Below are positions 1 to 9,419 of a stretch of DNA of 37,842 nucleotides, piece by piece. Positions within the stretch are counted from its first letter, which is position 1. The number at the start of each line of letters is the position of its first letter. Under the pieces are notes generated by a model. That model saw nothing but the letters and a program-made list of their open reading frames with translations. It was not told where the DNA came from and searched no databases. This DNA comes from Persephonella sp. GTDB taxonomy: Bacteria > Aquificota > Aquificia > Aquificales > Hydrogenothermaceae. The stretch covers positions 1 to 37,842 of the forward strand of contig QNZF01000029.1 of assembly GCA_003978485.1 (NCBI GenBank), given 5' to 3'. Both the position numbers and the translations under genes were made by a program.

Positions 1-480
1 GCAGATTACATAGTAAAAAAACCTGTAATGTTAGGTTTTGTATCAGGTGGTCAACCAACAAATAAAACAACTTTTGAAAAGTTTAAAGAAAACTTTAAAA
101 GTATATTTATAGATACTGGTAAGTATGTGTTAATAGGTTTACTAATTGCCTCTGTTATATCTGTTTTAATTCCTCCTAGTTTTATTACAGAAGTAGCTAA
201 TTGGCATCTCTCATATGTGTTAATAGCTATTATATCTATTCCACTTTATATGTCAGCAGGAGAAGAAATACCTATCGGTAAATCTTTACTAGATTTAGGT
301 TTAACAGAGGGTCAGGTTTTAACTTTTATGTTCGCAGCATCTGGCATCTGTATACCTACAATTAGTGCAACACTTAAATTTTTTCCTAAAAAATTAGTCT
401 ATTACTACAGTCTTTTATGGCTTATAGGCTCTGTTTTAGCTGGTGTAATTTACGATTTAATTTTCACTCGTATTCTTTAA
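1..480 (+). CDS. Permease, YraQ/DUF318 family, C-terminal part (5' end outside window)
   Basis: The reading frame is open to the left edge of the window, so only the last ~159 residues are present; the first ATG at 28 is internal. The visible part has about four hydrophobic segments, with a conserved-looking stretch rich in small residues (GEEIPIGKSLLDLGL, then FAASGICIPT) typical of the second half of YraQ/DUF318 permeases, which are inner-membrane proteins linked to export of metals or metalloids. The family call rests on this pattern; the substrate cannot be told from here. The stop codon overlaps by 17 bases the 3' end of the small minus-strand gene that follows. Confidence 0.7.
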   Translation, partial: ADYIVKKPVMLGFVSGGQPTNKTTFEKFKENFKSIFIDTGKYVLIGLLIASVISVLIPPSFITEVANWHLSYVLIAIISIPLYMSAGEEIPIGKSLLDLGLTEGQVLTFMFAASGICIPTISATLKFFPKKLVYYYSLLWLIGSVLAGVIYDLIFTRIL

Positions 481-682
481 TTTCTTTTAGATAGCCTTTA
501 TCATTACTTAAATTTTTTGCGAGTTTTTCCATTTTTTTATGGATTTTTTCTCTCTTTATTTTTTCTCCATACTCAAAAACTGCTTCTTTAATTATTTGAG
601 ACTTTGATTTACCTAACTTTTTACTTAGACTATTTAAATATTCAAAAAATTCTTCTTCCGTTTTTAATATTATAGTTTTCAT
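464..682 (-). CDS. Small ribbon-helix-helix (CopG-like) protein, possible orphan antitoxin
   Basis: This 72-residue protein starts with a short beta-strand-like segment (KTIILKTEEEF), then a helix, a turn with LGKSKSQ, and a second helix (IIKEAVFEYGEKI). That is the layout of ribbon-helix-helix DNA-binding proteins of the CopG/antitoxin type, which act as dimers at palindromic operators. The C-terminal third is a highly charged lysine/glutamate helix, as is common in antitoxin tails. An AGGGAA ribosome-binding site precedes the ATG. No toxin gene is next to it: the neighbours are a permease (tail to tail) and endonuclease V (divergent). It may be a solitary regulator or the remains of a toxin-antitoxin pair. 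The function is inferred from fold pattern only. Confidence 0.6.
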   Translation of the reverse strand: MKTIILKTEEEFFEYLNSLSKKLGKSKSQIIKEAVFEYGEKIKREKIHKKMEKLAKNLSNDKGYLKEIKEYE

Positions 683-809
683 TGGCTTATTCCCTAAAAA
701 TTCAATTATCCATTACTTAAAATATAAACATTTGAGTTTTTGTATGCAATTTTTACCCAAGGTTTTAAAATAATATTATAAAAACTTACTGGCAACACAA
801 GGTATTAAC

Positions 810-1511
810 TTGTTTAACAGATATAACGTCCCAAAGGAATTTATTGAGAAATTAAAAAAGGAGCAGATAGAGTTAGCTAAAAAGTTAAATCTTAAAGATA
901 TTAAATCTATCAATGAGTATCGTTATATAGCAGGTGTTGACACCACTTTTTTAGATATATGGAGTAATCCTACAACTGCCATATCATCAATAGTTGTGGT
1001 TGATATAAAGAACAAGTTTAAGGTTATAGAAAAAGTGTTTGCTGAAAAGGTTATAGACTTTCCATATATACCTACATTTTTAGCTTATAGAGAACTACCT
1101 GTAATATTGGAAGCGTATAGAAAGTTAAAATCTAAACCTGATATTTTTATAATTGATGGTATGGGTATTATTCATCCCAGAAAAATGGGTATAGCATCAC
1201 ATTTTGGAGTTATTACAAACAGTATATCGGTAGGTTGTGGTAAATCAAAACTTCTAGGAGATTTTAAAGAACCTCCAAATAAAAGATTTGCCTACAATCC
1301 TGTTTACATAGATAATGAATTAAGGGGTTATGTTGTAAGAAGTAGGGTGAATTCTAAGCCTATATTTATATCCCCCGGTAATAATATATCAATAAAAACT
1401 GCATTAAATATAACATTACTCTCAATTACTAAATACAGATTACCTGAACCTGTTAGATTAGCTCATAACTATTTACAGGAGTATAGAAAAAATCTTTTAG
1501 GGAAAAAATAA
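810..1511 (+). CDS. nfi: Endonuclease V (deoxyinosine 3'-endonuclease)
   Basis: This 233-residue protein, close to the usual family length, nicks DNA one base 3' of deoxyinosine and starts repair of deaminated adenine, a frequent lesion at high temperature. Family hallmarks are visible in order: GVDTTF with the first metal-binding Asp (about residue 44), FPYIPTFLAYREL with the catalytic Glu (about 95), and DGMGIIHPRKMGIASHFG with Asp116. Most relatives have DGQG or DGHG here, so the Met is a small oddity. The start is a TTG preceded by AAGG seven bases upstream; no ATG is better placed. The gene stands alone, divergent from the RHH gene and convergent with glnA. Confidence 0.93.
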   Translation: MFNRYNVPKEFIEKLKKEQIELAKKLNLKDIKSINEYRYIAGVDTTFLDIWSNPTTAISSIVVVDIKNKFKVIEKVFAEKVIDFPYIPTFLAYRELPVILEAYRKLKSKPDIFIIDGMGIIHPRKMGIASHFGVITNSISVGCGKSKLLGDFKEPPNKRFAYNPVYIDNELRGYVVRSRVNSKPIFISPGNNISIKTALNITLLSITKYRLPEPVRLAHNYLQEYRKNLLGKK

Positions 1512-1513
1512 AA

Positions 1514-1534
1514 CTGCCCCAAGCTGTGGGGCAG
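1514..1534 (-). terminator. Intrinsic terminator of glnA
   Basis: A perfect 7-bp GC-rich stem (CTGCCCC / GGGGCAG) with a 7-base loop lies 11 bases past the glnA stop. On the minus strand it is followed by TTTTATTTTTTCCC, the classic T-run. The T-run lies in the last codons of endonuclease V, so the two convergent genes share it. Confidence 0.85.
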
Positions 1535-1545
1535 GTAGAATATAC

Positions 1546-2973
1546 TTAAATGTCGTAGTATAACTCAAACTCTTTTGGATGTGGAACTAATCTTATTGCG
1601 TCAACTTCTTCCTGCTTAGTTTCAATCCACATATTAATAAAGTCTTCGTCCATTACTCCACCTTTTAATAGGAAGTCCATATCTTCTTTCAATGCGTCTA
1701 TAGCTTCCTGTAAAGATGCTGGCATAGATGGAACGTTTGCCAACTCTTCAGGTGGTAATGCGTAAATATCTTTATCTAGTGGTTCACCCGGATGTATTTT
1801 GTTTTCTATACCGTCTATAGCCGCCATTAATAACGCTACAAACGCTAAATATGGGTTAGATGATGCATCTGGAAATCTACATTCTATTCTTTTAGCCTTT
1901 GGAGATTGTGAACCCATAGGTATTCTTATAGCTGCCGACCTGTTTCTTGCAGAGTAAGCTAATTTAACTGGTGCTTCAAAACCGGGTACCAATCTGTGGT
2001 AAGAGTTAGTAGTTGGATTTGTAAATGCCGCTATAGCTTTTCCGTGCTTAATAATACCTCCTATAGCATATAAAGCTATTTCTGATAATCCTGCGTATTG
2101 GTCTCCTGCAAATTGGTTTTCTCCATCTTTCCATATTGAGAAGTGTGTATGCATTCCTGAACCGTTATCACCTGCAATTGGCTTAGGTAAGAAAGTTACG
2201 AATTTACCGTGTCTGTATCCAACATTTTTTAAGACATATTTATATTTTAATACGTTATCACCAGTTGTTATTAAATCTGAAAATCTAAAGTTTATCTCTC
2301 CCTGTCCAGCTGTTCCAACTTCGTGGTGTTCCCTTTCTACTGTTATTCCAACTTCTTCAAGAGTTTTTACCATTTCCATTCTGATAGCTGCCATCTTATC
2401 TAAAGGTGGCACTGGGAAATAACCTCTTTTATAAGGTGTTTTATAACCTAGATTAGGCATTTCTTCTCTGCCTGTGTTCCACCAACCTTCTATACTGTCT
2501 ATCTCGTAGTAAGATATGTTTGGGCCATTCATAAATTTAATATCATCAAATATGAAGAATTCTGCTTCTGGTCCAAAGTAAGCTATATCTCCAATTCCTG
2601 TTGATTTTAAAAACTCAATAGCCTTTTTAGCTATTTGTCTAGGGTCTCTGTTGTAAGGCTCTTTAGTTATAGGGTCAACAACATCACAAACTAAAGATAT
2701 TGTAGGTTCTTCTATGAATGGGTCTATAAATGCAGATTTTGGGTCAGGTATCAATAACATATCAGACTCGTTAATTCCCTTCCATCCTCTTATTGATGAA
2801 CCGTCAAAAGGAACTCCTTCTTCAAAAGTTTCCTTTGAGAATTCATGAGCAGGGACTGTTAAGTGTTGCCACTGTCCAAATGGGTCGGAGAATTTTAAAT
2901 CTACAAAGGCTATACCTTTTTCAGAAATAACCCTCATAACATCATCAGGTGTTTGACACTGTATCATAGCCAT
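1546..2973 (-). CDS. glnA: Glutamine synthetase type I
   Basis: This 475-residue protein makes glutamine from glutamate, ammonia and ATP as a cytoplasmic dodecamer. It has the N-terminal beta-grasp region, the DGSSIRGWKGINESDM loop, the catalytic segment around GPEAEFFIFD, the HHEVGTAGQGEINF ammonium and ATP site, GMHTHFS, and RNRSAAIRIP. The tyrosine used for adenylylation in the GSI-beta type is present in DIYALPPEE (about residue 404), so covalent control by GlnE is possible, although no glnE is in the window. The gene lies 45 bases downstream of glnB on the same strand, in the order expected of a nitrogen-control operon, with a GGAGG site before the ATG. A strong terminator follows. Confidence 0.98.
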   Translation of the reverse strand: MAMIQCQTPDDVMRVISEKGIAFVDLKFSDPFGQWQHLTVPAHEFSKETFEEGVPFDGSSIRGWKGINESDMLLIPDPKSAFIDPFIEEPTISLVCDVVDPITKEPYNRDPRQIAKKAIEFLKSTGIGDIAYFGPEAEFFIFDDIKFMNGPNISYYEIDSIEGWWNTGREEMPNLGYKTPYKRGYFPVPPLDKMAAIRMEMVKTLEEVGITVEREHHEVGTAGQGEINFRFSDLITTGDNVLKYKYVLKNVGYRHGKFVTFLPKPIAGDNGSGMHTHFSIWKDGENQFAGDQYAGLSEIALYAIGGIIKHGKAIAAFTNPTTNSYHRLVPGFEAPVKLAYSARNRSAAIRIPMGSQSPKAKRIECRFPDASSNPYLAFVALLMAAIDGIENKIHPGEPLDKDIYALPPEELANVPSMPASLQEAIDALKEDMDFLLKGGVMDEDFINMWIETKQEEVDAIRLVPHPKEFELYYDI

Positions 2974-3001
2974 TAGCTAACCTCCTTTTATTTATTAAAA
3001 A

Positions 3002-3015
3002 TTAACAAAATTGTT
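3002..3015. promoter_or_regulatory. AACAA-AA-TTGTT box upstream of glnA
   Basis: TTAACAAAATTGTT contains a perfect 5-bp inverted repeat (AACAA / TTGTT) with a 2-base spacer. It lies between the glnB stop and the glnA ribosome-binding site, and the same 14 bases recur at 3563-3576. The role as an operator is inferred. Confidence 0.4.
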
Positions 3016-3018
3016 CTC

Positions 3019-3372
<354 letters not shown>

Positions 3373-3381
3373 TCAAATCCT

Positions 3382-3418
3382 ATTATATTATAACTTTTTG
3401 TTTATTTTAACAAAATTG
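3382..3418 (-). promoter_or_regulatory. Candidate glnB promoter overlapped by a TTAACAAAATTG box
   Basis: On the minus strand, two overlapping TATAAT hexamers (3382-3392) follow TTGTTA (3413-3408). That hexamer is part of the TTAACAAAATTG box at 3407-3418. Spacing to the nearer TATAAT is 15-16 bases, slightly short for a housekeeping promoter. No sigma-54 GG/GC signature was seen. If the promoter is real, a protein bound to the box would touch the -35 region. Confidence 0.35.
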
Positions 3419-3541
3419 ACCATTTATTTGAAGGTAAGCTAATTCTTATTAAAATTTTTTAAAATTATATTAAATATGTTCTATTTATGATTAAAAAATA
3501 ATAAACATTGGTTAAATTTTTTCTCCAAAATTGTAAATATG

Positions 3542-3576
3542 TTAACAAAGTTGAAATTTAATTTAACAAAATTGTT
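3542..3576. promoter_or_regulatory. Pair of TTAACAAARTTG boxes upstream of glnB
   Basis: TTAACAAAGTTG (3542-3553) and TTAACAAAATTGTT (3563-3576) are direct copies spaced 21 bases start to start, two helical turns, so a bound dimer pair would sit on one face of the DNA. They are about 190-220 bases upstream of glnB and just past the dtd stop. The placement suits an upstream activator or distant repressor site; the binding protein is unknown. Confidence 0.4.
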
Positions 3577-3583
3577 ATTATTT

Positions 3584-4027
3584 TTATAAATCCTTTGAAT
3601 TAATTATAAATGTAACTGGTCCATCGTTTTCTATAAAAACTTTCATATCTGCTCCAAAAATACCCGTTTCAACTGGGACATACTTTTTTAACTCTTCTAC
3701 AAACTTCAGGTATAACTCTTTAGCTTTTTTTGGTTCTTCTGCATTTTCAAAGGAAGGTCTCCTACCTTTTTTAACATTTCCTGCAAGTGTAAATTGGGAT
3801 ATAACTAAAGCCTTTCCCTCTATATCAATTAAGGATAAATTCATTTTTCCATTTTCATCTTCAAAAATTCTTAAAAAGGGAATTTTATTTATCAACTTTT
3901 TTACATCTTCCTCTGTATCTCCCTTTACAACTCCAAGTAATATATTTATTCCTTTATCAATCTTTCCTACTACCTTATTATCAACTTCAACATAAGATTT
4001 ATTAACTCTCTGTATTACAGCTATCAT
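3584..4027 (-). CDS. dtd: D-aminoacyl-tRNA deacylase
   Basis: At 147 residues this is the full family length. Dtd removes D-amino acids (and glycine from tRNA-Ala) from mischarged tRNAs in the cytoplasm. Both signatures are present: SQFTL at about residues 77-81, and NDGPVTF at about 134-140, which carries the Gly-cisPro pair that reaches across the dimer to discriminate chirality. The start overlaps the stop of the upstream secreted-protein gene by four bases (ATGA), implying translational coupling and membership of the ilvB-ilvH operon. Confidence 0.96.
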   Translation of the reverse strand: MIAVIQRVNKSYVEVDNKVVGKIDKGINILLGVVKGDTEEDVKKLINKIPFLRIFEDENGKMNLSLIDIEGKALVISQFTLAGNVKKGRRPSFENAEEPKKAKELYLKFVEELKKYVPVETGIFGADMKVFIENDGPVTFIINSKDL

Positions 4028-4647
4028 TTGTTCCTCTCCAAATACACTTTGTCTATCCTTTTTCCATCAAATATTATTTTAAAAATCTTTAAGCTTTCTT
4101 CTTTGTCTAAATAAAGAATATTATATTTATTTTTACTAACTTTTATACAGTAAAATTTTTTGTTCGGCTTTGAATTGTCTAAAGGTTTGTCAAAGAGAAT
4201 AACTACAGATTTATTGCTTAACAAATAAATATTATTAAAATCTTTTTTTATATCTCCTTCCAAAACTAAAGCTATATCTTCTATCCTTTTTTTAGGCTTA
4301 AGGAAATCTTTAGATACTTCCATTAAATCTCTTGGTAAATCATTTAACGATTTTGAAGTTATACATTTTATACTTTCAAGTTTGTCCTTTTTATATATGT
4401 TTATACAACTACTAAATGTATTGGAAAGCATAGCTATATTTACAAATATATAATTATCTATCTCTTCATTAGTAATATTGGAAAAAGTGTTTAGGAAAAA
4501 ATCTTTTACTAAATTTTTTTCTTCACAATCAGAATTTTCACAATACTGATTTATATTAATTAATCTTATTTCTTTTAAATAAAAATCTTCTGCATAAAGT
4601 TTGTTAAAAGATATAAATAAAAGAAAGATAAAAAAGATATTTCTCAT
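4024..4647 (-). CDS. Secreted protein of unknown function
   Basis: This 207-residue protein is not one I recognise. It begins with a clear Sec signal peptide ([19 protein letters not shown], likely cut before EDF), so it should be periplasmic. The mature part is lysine- and asparagine-rich and has a cysteine pair near the start (YCENSDC) and two more cysteines in the middle ([16 protein letters not shown]), compatible with disulfides. It sits between ilvH (3-base gap) and dtd (4-base overlap) and so is probably co-transcribed with them, though no link to amino-acid synthesis is visible. The ATG is the natural start because the signal peptide begins there. Confidence 0.75.
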   Translation of the reverse strand: MRNIFFIFLLFISFNKLYAEDFYLKEIRLININQYCENSDCEEKNLVKDFFLNTFSNITNEEIDNYIFVNIAMLSNTFSSCINIYKKDKLESIKCITSKSLNDLPRDLMEVSKDFLKPKKRIEDIALVLEGDIKKDFNNIYLLSNKSVVILFDKPLDNSKPNKKFYCIKVSKNKYNILYLDKEESLKIFKIIFDGKRIDKVYLERNK

Positions 4648-4650
4648 ACC

Positions 4651-5223
4651 TTAATCAAACTGACCTTCCTTATAGTTAAGTTTTCTTGTTGCACTTTCTC
4701 TAGTTATGGCAACTATACCTGTTCTAGCTATATCTTTAATACCAAATGGTCTTATTAAATCTATAAAAGCTCCTATCTTCTCTGTGTTCCCTGTTATCTC
4801 TATAGTGTATGTATCAGTGTAAACATCAACTATTCTGGCTCTAAATATATCTACAAGTCTCATTATTTCGTTTCTCTCACTGTCTGTTCCTGCGTGGACT
4901 TTTATTAATGCCAACTCTCTCTCTATATGTGGTTTATTGGTTATATCCTTAACTTTTAAAGTTTCTATTAGCTTTCTTAACTGCTTTATTATCTGCTCTA
5001 TAATCCTTTCATCACCGTTAACGACTATGGTTATCCTTGCAACATTTGGCTCATTTGTTTTTCCTACAGAGAGACTTTCAATGTTATATCCTCTACCTGC
5101 AAACAGACTGGTTATTCTTGTTAAAACACCAAAGTTATGTTGAGCTCTAACTATAATTATATGTTTTCTAACCTCTGTTTTTTTCTCTTCCCTTACCTTT
5201 AAAACTTTTATTTCCTCTGCCAT
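4651..5223 (-). CDS. ilvH: Acetolactate synthase small (regulatory) subunit
   Basis: This 190-residue protein is the regulatory partner of IlvB. It carries an N-terminal ACT domain (about residues 20-95, with NFGVLTRITSLFAGRGYNIE), which binds valine for feedback inhibition and activates the catalytic subunit, and the C-terminal ALS_ss domain (about 98-175, with ELALIKV and FGIKDIARTGIVAITR). A short charged N-terminal extension (EEIKVLKVREEKK) precedes the ACT domain. It lies 23 bases downstream of ilvB with an AGGAG site, so the two subunits are made from one message. Confidence 0.97.
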   Translation of the reverse strand: MAEEIKVLKVREEKKTEVRKHIIIVRAQHNFGVLTRITSLFAGRGYNIESLSVGKTNEPNVARITIVVNGDERIIEQIIKQLRKLIETLKVKDITNKPHIERELALIKVHAGTDSERNEIMRLVDIFRARIVDVYTDTYTIEITGNTEKIGAFIDLIRPFGIKDIARTGIVAITRESATRKLNYKEGQFD

Positions 5224-5246
5224 TCTCTAATAACTCCTAAATTTTT

Positions 5247-6992
5247 TTAACCTACTAAATACATTGTTTCAGCTTCTCCCTTTTGTTTAGGGCTTAAAAT
5301 CATTTCCCTATAACTTTTACCTGCAGGCACCATAGGTAAAACATTTTCTTCTTTATCAACAACAAAATCAATTAGGACAGGTTTGTCTTTGACTTTTAAA
5401 GCTTCCTGTAAGACCTGTGGAACTTCTGAAGGTTTTGTTGCTCTCAAACCTACAGCTCCGAAACTTTCTGCCAACTTAACGAAGTCTGGCTGGGTTGCTA
5501 AACAAACAGAAGAGTATCTACTGTCATAGAATAACTGTTGCCACTGTCTAACCATTCCTAAGAATGAGTTATTTATCAATGCTATTATTACAGGTATTCT
5601 GTACTGAACTGCTGTTATCAGGTCTTGAACGTTCATTATAAATGAACCATCTCCCTCTATAGCTATTACTGTTTTATCAGGTCTTCCTAACTTAGCTCCA
5701 ACTGCCGCAGGAAAACCGTATCCCATAGTACCTAATCCACCTGAGTTTAAAAACTGTCTTGGGAATTTGTATTTATAGAACATTGCCGCCCACATCTGAT
5801 GTTGTCCCACACCTGCAGTTATAATTGCATCCCCATTAGTTACTCTGTGTATCTCTTCTATAACATATTGTGGTTTGATTATCTTGTCAGATTTGTTGTA
5901 AGTTAAAGGATGTTTTTCCTTCCATTTTTCAATCTGTTTTATCCATTGTTCCCTTAACTTAACCCACTCTATAGGCTTTTTCTTTAACTCTTTTATTAAC
6001 TTTTGTAAAACTAATTTAACATCACCAACTATAGGAACATCTACAGTAATATTTTTACTTATAGATGCAGGGTCTATATCTATATGTATAATTTTTGCCT
6101 CAGGTGCAAACTCCTGTATTTTTCCGGTAACTCTGTCGTCAAATCTTGAACCAACAGCAATTAAAAGGTCTGAATGGTAAACAGCCATATTTGCGTAGTA
6201 AGTGCCGTGCATTCCTAACATATGTAAAGCTAAAGGATGGCTTTCGTCAAAAATTCCCTTTGCCATATTCGTAGTTGTTATAGGAATTCGTGTTAACTCA
6301 ACTAACTCTCTTATCTCTTTATCTGCACCTGATATAACGGCTCCACCACCTACGTATAAAACAGGTCTTTTAGCCTTCCTAATTAATTCTGCCGCCTTTT
6401 TTATCTGGGAAGGATTTCCTTCGTAATGTGGTTTATATCCCGGTAAAGATGCTTCAACATCCCTTTCTGTAGGCATTTTATAATCGTAAACTTGCTGGGT
6501 TATATCCTTTGGTATATCAACTAACACAGGTCCCGGTCTTCCTGTTCTAGCTATATAAAAGGCTTGTCTAAGTATTAAAGCTAAATCCTTTATATCTGTG
6601 ACTAAAAAATTATGTTTAGTTATAGGTCTGGTTATTCCGACAACATCTGCCTCTTGGAAAGCGTCTGTCCCTATATAGCTCGTGGGGACTTGTCCTGTAA
6701 TAGCCACCATAGGCACAGAGTCCATATATGCGGTAGCTATACCTGTTACTAAATTTGTAGCTCCCGGTCCTGAAGTTGCCAAAACAACCCCAACCTTTCC
6801 TGTAGCTCTTGCATAACCATCTGCCATATGTGATGCCGCCTGTTCGTGTCTAGCAAGGATATTTCTTAAAGGTGCGTTAAAAAGGGCATCATAAACTTCC
6901 ATTATTGCTCCACCGGGAAGACCGAAAACGGTGTCCACTCCCTCTTCAAGTAAAACATCTATTACTATATCTGCTCCTCTTTTTTTAGGCAT
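5247..6992 (-). CDS. ilvB: Acetolactate synthase large (catalytic) subunit
   Basis: This 581-residue ThDP- and FAD-dependent enzyme condenses two pyruvates, or pyruvate with 2-oxobutyrate, in the first common step of valine, leucine and isoleucine synthesis. The three domains are visible: an N-terminal pyrimidine-binding domain with the catalytic Glu50 (RHEQAASHMADGYAR), the central FAD-binding domain (about 195-345), and the C-terminal diphosphate domain with the metal-binding GDGSF...NN motif (near residue 445). An AGAGG site precedes the ATG. The 94-base gap to ftsY shows no leader peptide or T-box. ilvC lies 17 kb away. Confidence 0.98.
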   Translation of the reverse strand: MPKKRGADIVIDVLLEEGVDTVFGLPGGAIMEVYDALFNAPLRNILARHEQAASHMADGYARATGKVGVVLATSGPGATNLVTGIATAYMDSVPMVAITGQVPTSYIGTDAFQEADVVGITRPITKHNFLVTDIKDLALILRQAFYIARTGRPGPVLVDIPKDITQQVYDYKMPTERDVEASLPGYKPHYEGNPSQIKKAAELIRKAKRPVLYVGGGAVISGADKEIRELVELTRIPITTTNMAKGIFDESHPLALHMLGMHGTYYANMAVYHSDLLIAVGSRFDDRVTGKIQEFAPEAKIIHIDIDPASISKNITVDVPIVGDVKLVLQKLIKELKKKPIEWVKLREQWIKQIEKWKEKHPLTYNKSDKIIKPQYVIEEIHRVTNGDAIITAGVGQHQMWAAMFYKYKFPRQFLNSGGLGTMGYGFPAAVGAKLGRPDKTVIAIEGDGSFIMNVQDLITAVQYRIPVIIALINNSFLGMVRQWQQLFYDSRYSSVCLATQPDFVKLAESFGAVGLRATKPSEVPQVLQEALKVKDKPVLIDFVVDKEENVLPMVPAGKSYREMILSPKQKGEAETMYLVG

Positions 6993-7086
6993 TTTAATAA
7001 ACCTCTTAAAGTATTATTTAAAAATTAAAATTATTAATTACAGTTGGGAAATTATTATACGATTTATCATAATTAAACTAACATTT

Positions 7087-8001
7087 TTAACTGAATATTG
7101 CTTCTACAAATGCTTTAGCATCAAAAGGTTGTAAATCCTCAATACCTTCCCCCACTCCTATAAATTTAACAGGTATTTTTAACTCTTTACATATAGGAAT
7201 TATCGCTCCTCCTTTAGCTGTTCCATCAAGTTTTGTTATAACTATTCCTGTTATATCTGTCGCCTCTTTAAAAGTTTTAGCCTGATTTATAGAGTTCTGT
7301 CCAATAGTTCCATCTAATACGAGTATAGTTTCTACAGGTTGGTTAGGTGCAAGTTTTTTTATAGTCCTTTTTATTTTCTGTAATTCTTTAATTAAATGTT
7401 CCTTCGTATGTAATCTACCTGCTGTATCTATTAAAACTACATCTTCCCCCCTAGCTTGTGCAGATTTTACCGCGTCAAATACAACAGCCGAAGGGTCTGC
7501 ACCTTCTGAATGTTTAACTATTCTACTTCCTGACCTTCTTGCCCATTCTTCCAGTTGGTCAATTGCTGCAGCTCTGAAGGTATCTGCAGCTGCTAAAACA
7601 ACAGATTTACCGTCTTCTTTTAGCTGTGATGCTAACTTACCTACAGTGGTAGTTTTTCCACTTCCGTTAACTCCTAAAAATAGGATTACTGCAGGTTTTT
7701 CTTTTCCTAGATTTAAATTTCCTTCACATTCTTTAAGTATATCGTATAATTTTTCCTTTAATAACTCTTTTAAGCCTTCTCCATCCTTAATTTTTCTTTT
7801 TTTACTTTCTTTTCTTAAGAAATCTATTATTTCCTCTGTTGCATTAACTCCAACATCAGCCTGTAGTAAAACCATTTCTATGTCTTCAAATAAGCTTTCA
7901 TCTATTTTTCTTCCAAATGATATTTTTGAAAAACTATCTGACAGTTGAGTTTTAGTTTTTTTCAGACCTTCTTTAAGACGTTTAAACATTGACTTGAACA
8001 T
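7087..8001 (-). CDS. ftsY: Signal recognition particle receptor FtsY
   Basis: This 304-residue GTPase docks SRP-ribosome complexes at the inner membrane. It contains only the core NG domain: a helical N domain (about 10-95) and a G domain with P-loop GVNGSGKT (110-117), the DTFRAAA insertion-box segment, DTAGRLH, TKLDGTAKGG and the closing GVGEGIEDLQPF. The long acidic A domain of E. coli FtsY is absent, as in many thermophiles; a short amphipathic lysine-rich N-terminus may serve for membrane contact. A second in-frame ATG lies four codons downstream; the first is used here. Confidence 0.97.
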   Translation of the reverse strand: MFKSMFKRLKEGLKKTKTQLSDSFSKISFGRKIDESLFEDIEMVLLQADVGVNATEEIIDFLRKESKKRKIKDGEGLKELLKEKLYDILKECEGNLNLGKEKPAVILFLGVNGSGKTTTVGKLASQLKEDGKSVVLAAADTFRAAAIDQLEEWARRSGSRIVKHSEGADPSAVVFDAVKSAQARGEDVVLIDTAGRLHTKEHLIKELQKIKRTIKKLAPNQPVETILVLDGTIGQNSINQAKTFKEATDITGIVITKLDGTAKGGAIIPICKELKIPVKFIGVGEGIEDLQPFDAKAFVEAIFS

Positions 8002-8154
8002 TTATATCCTAACCTCATTTTTAAAATTTTATTAATTCTTATTTTATCACTCTATTCTGTTTCAATATCTGTATATTCAATTAAATTTTGGAATTTTAGT
8101 TAATCATTTATAATTTTACTCAATAGCACTGTAGCTATACGGAAGGTTTTTAAT

Positions 8155-9273
8155 ATGGATAGATTAAGAAAGGTAAAATCTTTTATAGTTATGGATGTAC
8201 TTAAGGAAGCCCAAAAATATGATGATACTATCCATTTTGAGATAGGGGAACCTGATACAGAACCTCCACCAAAAGTATGGGAATATACTGAAAGGGCAGT
8301 TAAAGAAAAAATTAATTGTTACAGTGAAGCGTTAGGATTAACAGAATTAAGAGAAAAAATATCAAAGTTTTATTATGATAAATATAAAGTAGATGTGTCC
8401 CCTTCACGGATAGCGATAACTGTTGGGACATCAGGGGCATTTTTAGTAGCTTATATGATTTTATTAAATCAAGGTGAACGTTTGGCGTTAACTGACCCAT
8501 CGTATCCATGCTATAAGAACTTTAGTTATCTTTTAGACATAAATCCTGTTTTTATACCTATTGATAAGACAACTAACTACCAATTAACAGTCGACAAGTT
8601 GAAGGAGTACAAAGATATAAAGGCTTTACAAATTACATCTCCTTCAAATCCTATAGGAAATGTTTACGAAAAAAAAGTTTTAAAGGAGTTAATAGAGTAT
8701 TGTGATGAAAATAATATCTATTTCATATCAGACGAGATATACCACGGTTTAGTTTATGATGGCAAGGAGTATACAGCTTTGCAGTTTTCGGATAAAAGTA
8801 TAGTTATAAACGGTTTTTCCAAATACTTTAGTATGCCCGGTTTCAGATTAGGATGGATAATTCTACCTGAAGATTTAATTAGAAAAGCTGAAATAGTTTT
8901 ACAAAATGTTTTTATAGCCCCTCCTATATTAAGCCAGTATGGAGCTTTAGGTGCTTTTGATTATGAATATCTTAATAAGATTAGAAATATTTATAAAGAA
9001 AGGAGAGATTTTTTATATAAAGAGTTATCTAAAATATTCGATATAGATGTAATTCCTAAAGGTGCGTTTTATATATGGGCAAATATAGAAAGATATTCTG
9101 ATAATTCATATCAGTTTGTTAAAGATATTTTAAAAAATATACATGTTGCCATAACTCCCGGTGTTGATTTTGGAGAGAATAATACGCAGAAATATATCAG
9201 ATTTGCCTACACAAGAGATATTAATCATTTAAAAGAAGGAGTAGAAAGACTTAAAAGTTATTTGAAATGTTGA
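8155..9273 (+). CDS. Pyridoxal-phosphate aminotransferase, class I
   Basis: This 372-residue protein is a fold-type I aminotransferase of the aspartate aminotransferase superfamily. Visible landmarks are GEPDTEPP near the N-terminus, the PSNPIG loop with the PLP-contacting Asn165, SDEIYH with Asp193 and Tyr196, the Schiff-base Lys223 in GFSKYFSMPGFRLGW, and the C-terminal carboxylate-binding Arg in YIRFAYTRD. Substrate specificity cannot be assigned; aspartate, alanine or aromatic substrates are all possible. A GGAAGG site lies about eight bases before the ATG. The gene is divergent from ftsY and stands alone. Confidence 0.9.
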   Translation: MDRLRKVKSFIVMDVLKEAQKYDDTIHFEIGEPDTEPPPKVWEYTERAVKEKINCYSEALGLTELREKISKFYYDKYKVDVSPSRIAITVGTSGAFLVAYMILLNQGERLALTDPSYPCYKNFSYLLDINPVFIPIDKTTNYQLTVDKLKEYKDIKALQITSPSNPIGNVYEKKVLKELIEYCDENNIYFISDEIYHGLVYDGKEYTALQFSDKSIVINGFSKYFSMPGFRLGWIILPEDLIRKAEIVLQNVFIAPPILSQYGALGAFDYEYLNKIRNIYKERRDFLYKELSKIFDIDVIPKGAFYIWANIERYSDNSYQFVKDILKNIHVAITPGVDFGENNTQKYIRFAYTRDINHLKEGVERLKSYLKC

Positions 9274-9396
9274 AAGCTTATTGTTTAATGTAAATTCTGA
9301 AAATAAATTTAGTTAATTTTTCTAATTGGCTAGATTAAAGGGTTTTAATTAAATCAGAAATTAATTTAATGAGTAAAAAAAAGAAAAAAAAGAGAA

Positions 9397-9419
9397 AAAA
9401 GGCATATATTTAACCTTTT
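9397..9419 (-). terminator. Weak AT-rich terminator at the aldolase stop
   Basis: On the minus strand AAAAGG, an 11-base loop and CCTTTT form a short stem overlapping the stop codon, followed by a long T-rich run (CTTTTTTCTCTTTTTTTTC). The T-tract is convincing; the stem is weak. Confidence 0.35.

Noticed and set aside
464-682. Ribbon-helix-helix gene as half of a toxin-antitoxin pair
   Set aside because: No toxin frame of any known size lies next to it on either strand, so only an orphan call is supported.
6993-7086. Leader peptide, T-box or attenuator upstream of ilvB
   Set aside because: The gap is only 94 bases, AT-rich, with no run of branched-chain codons and no alternative hairpins.
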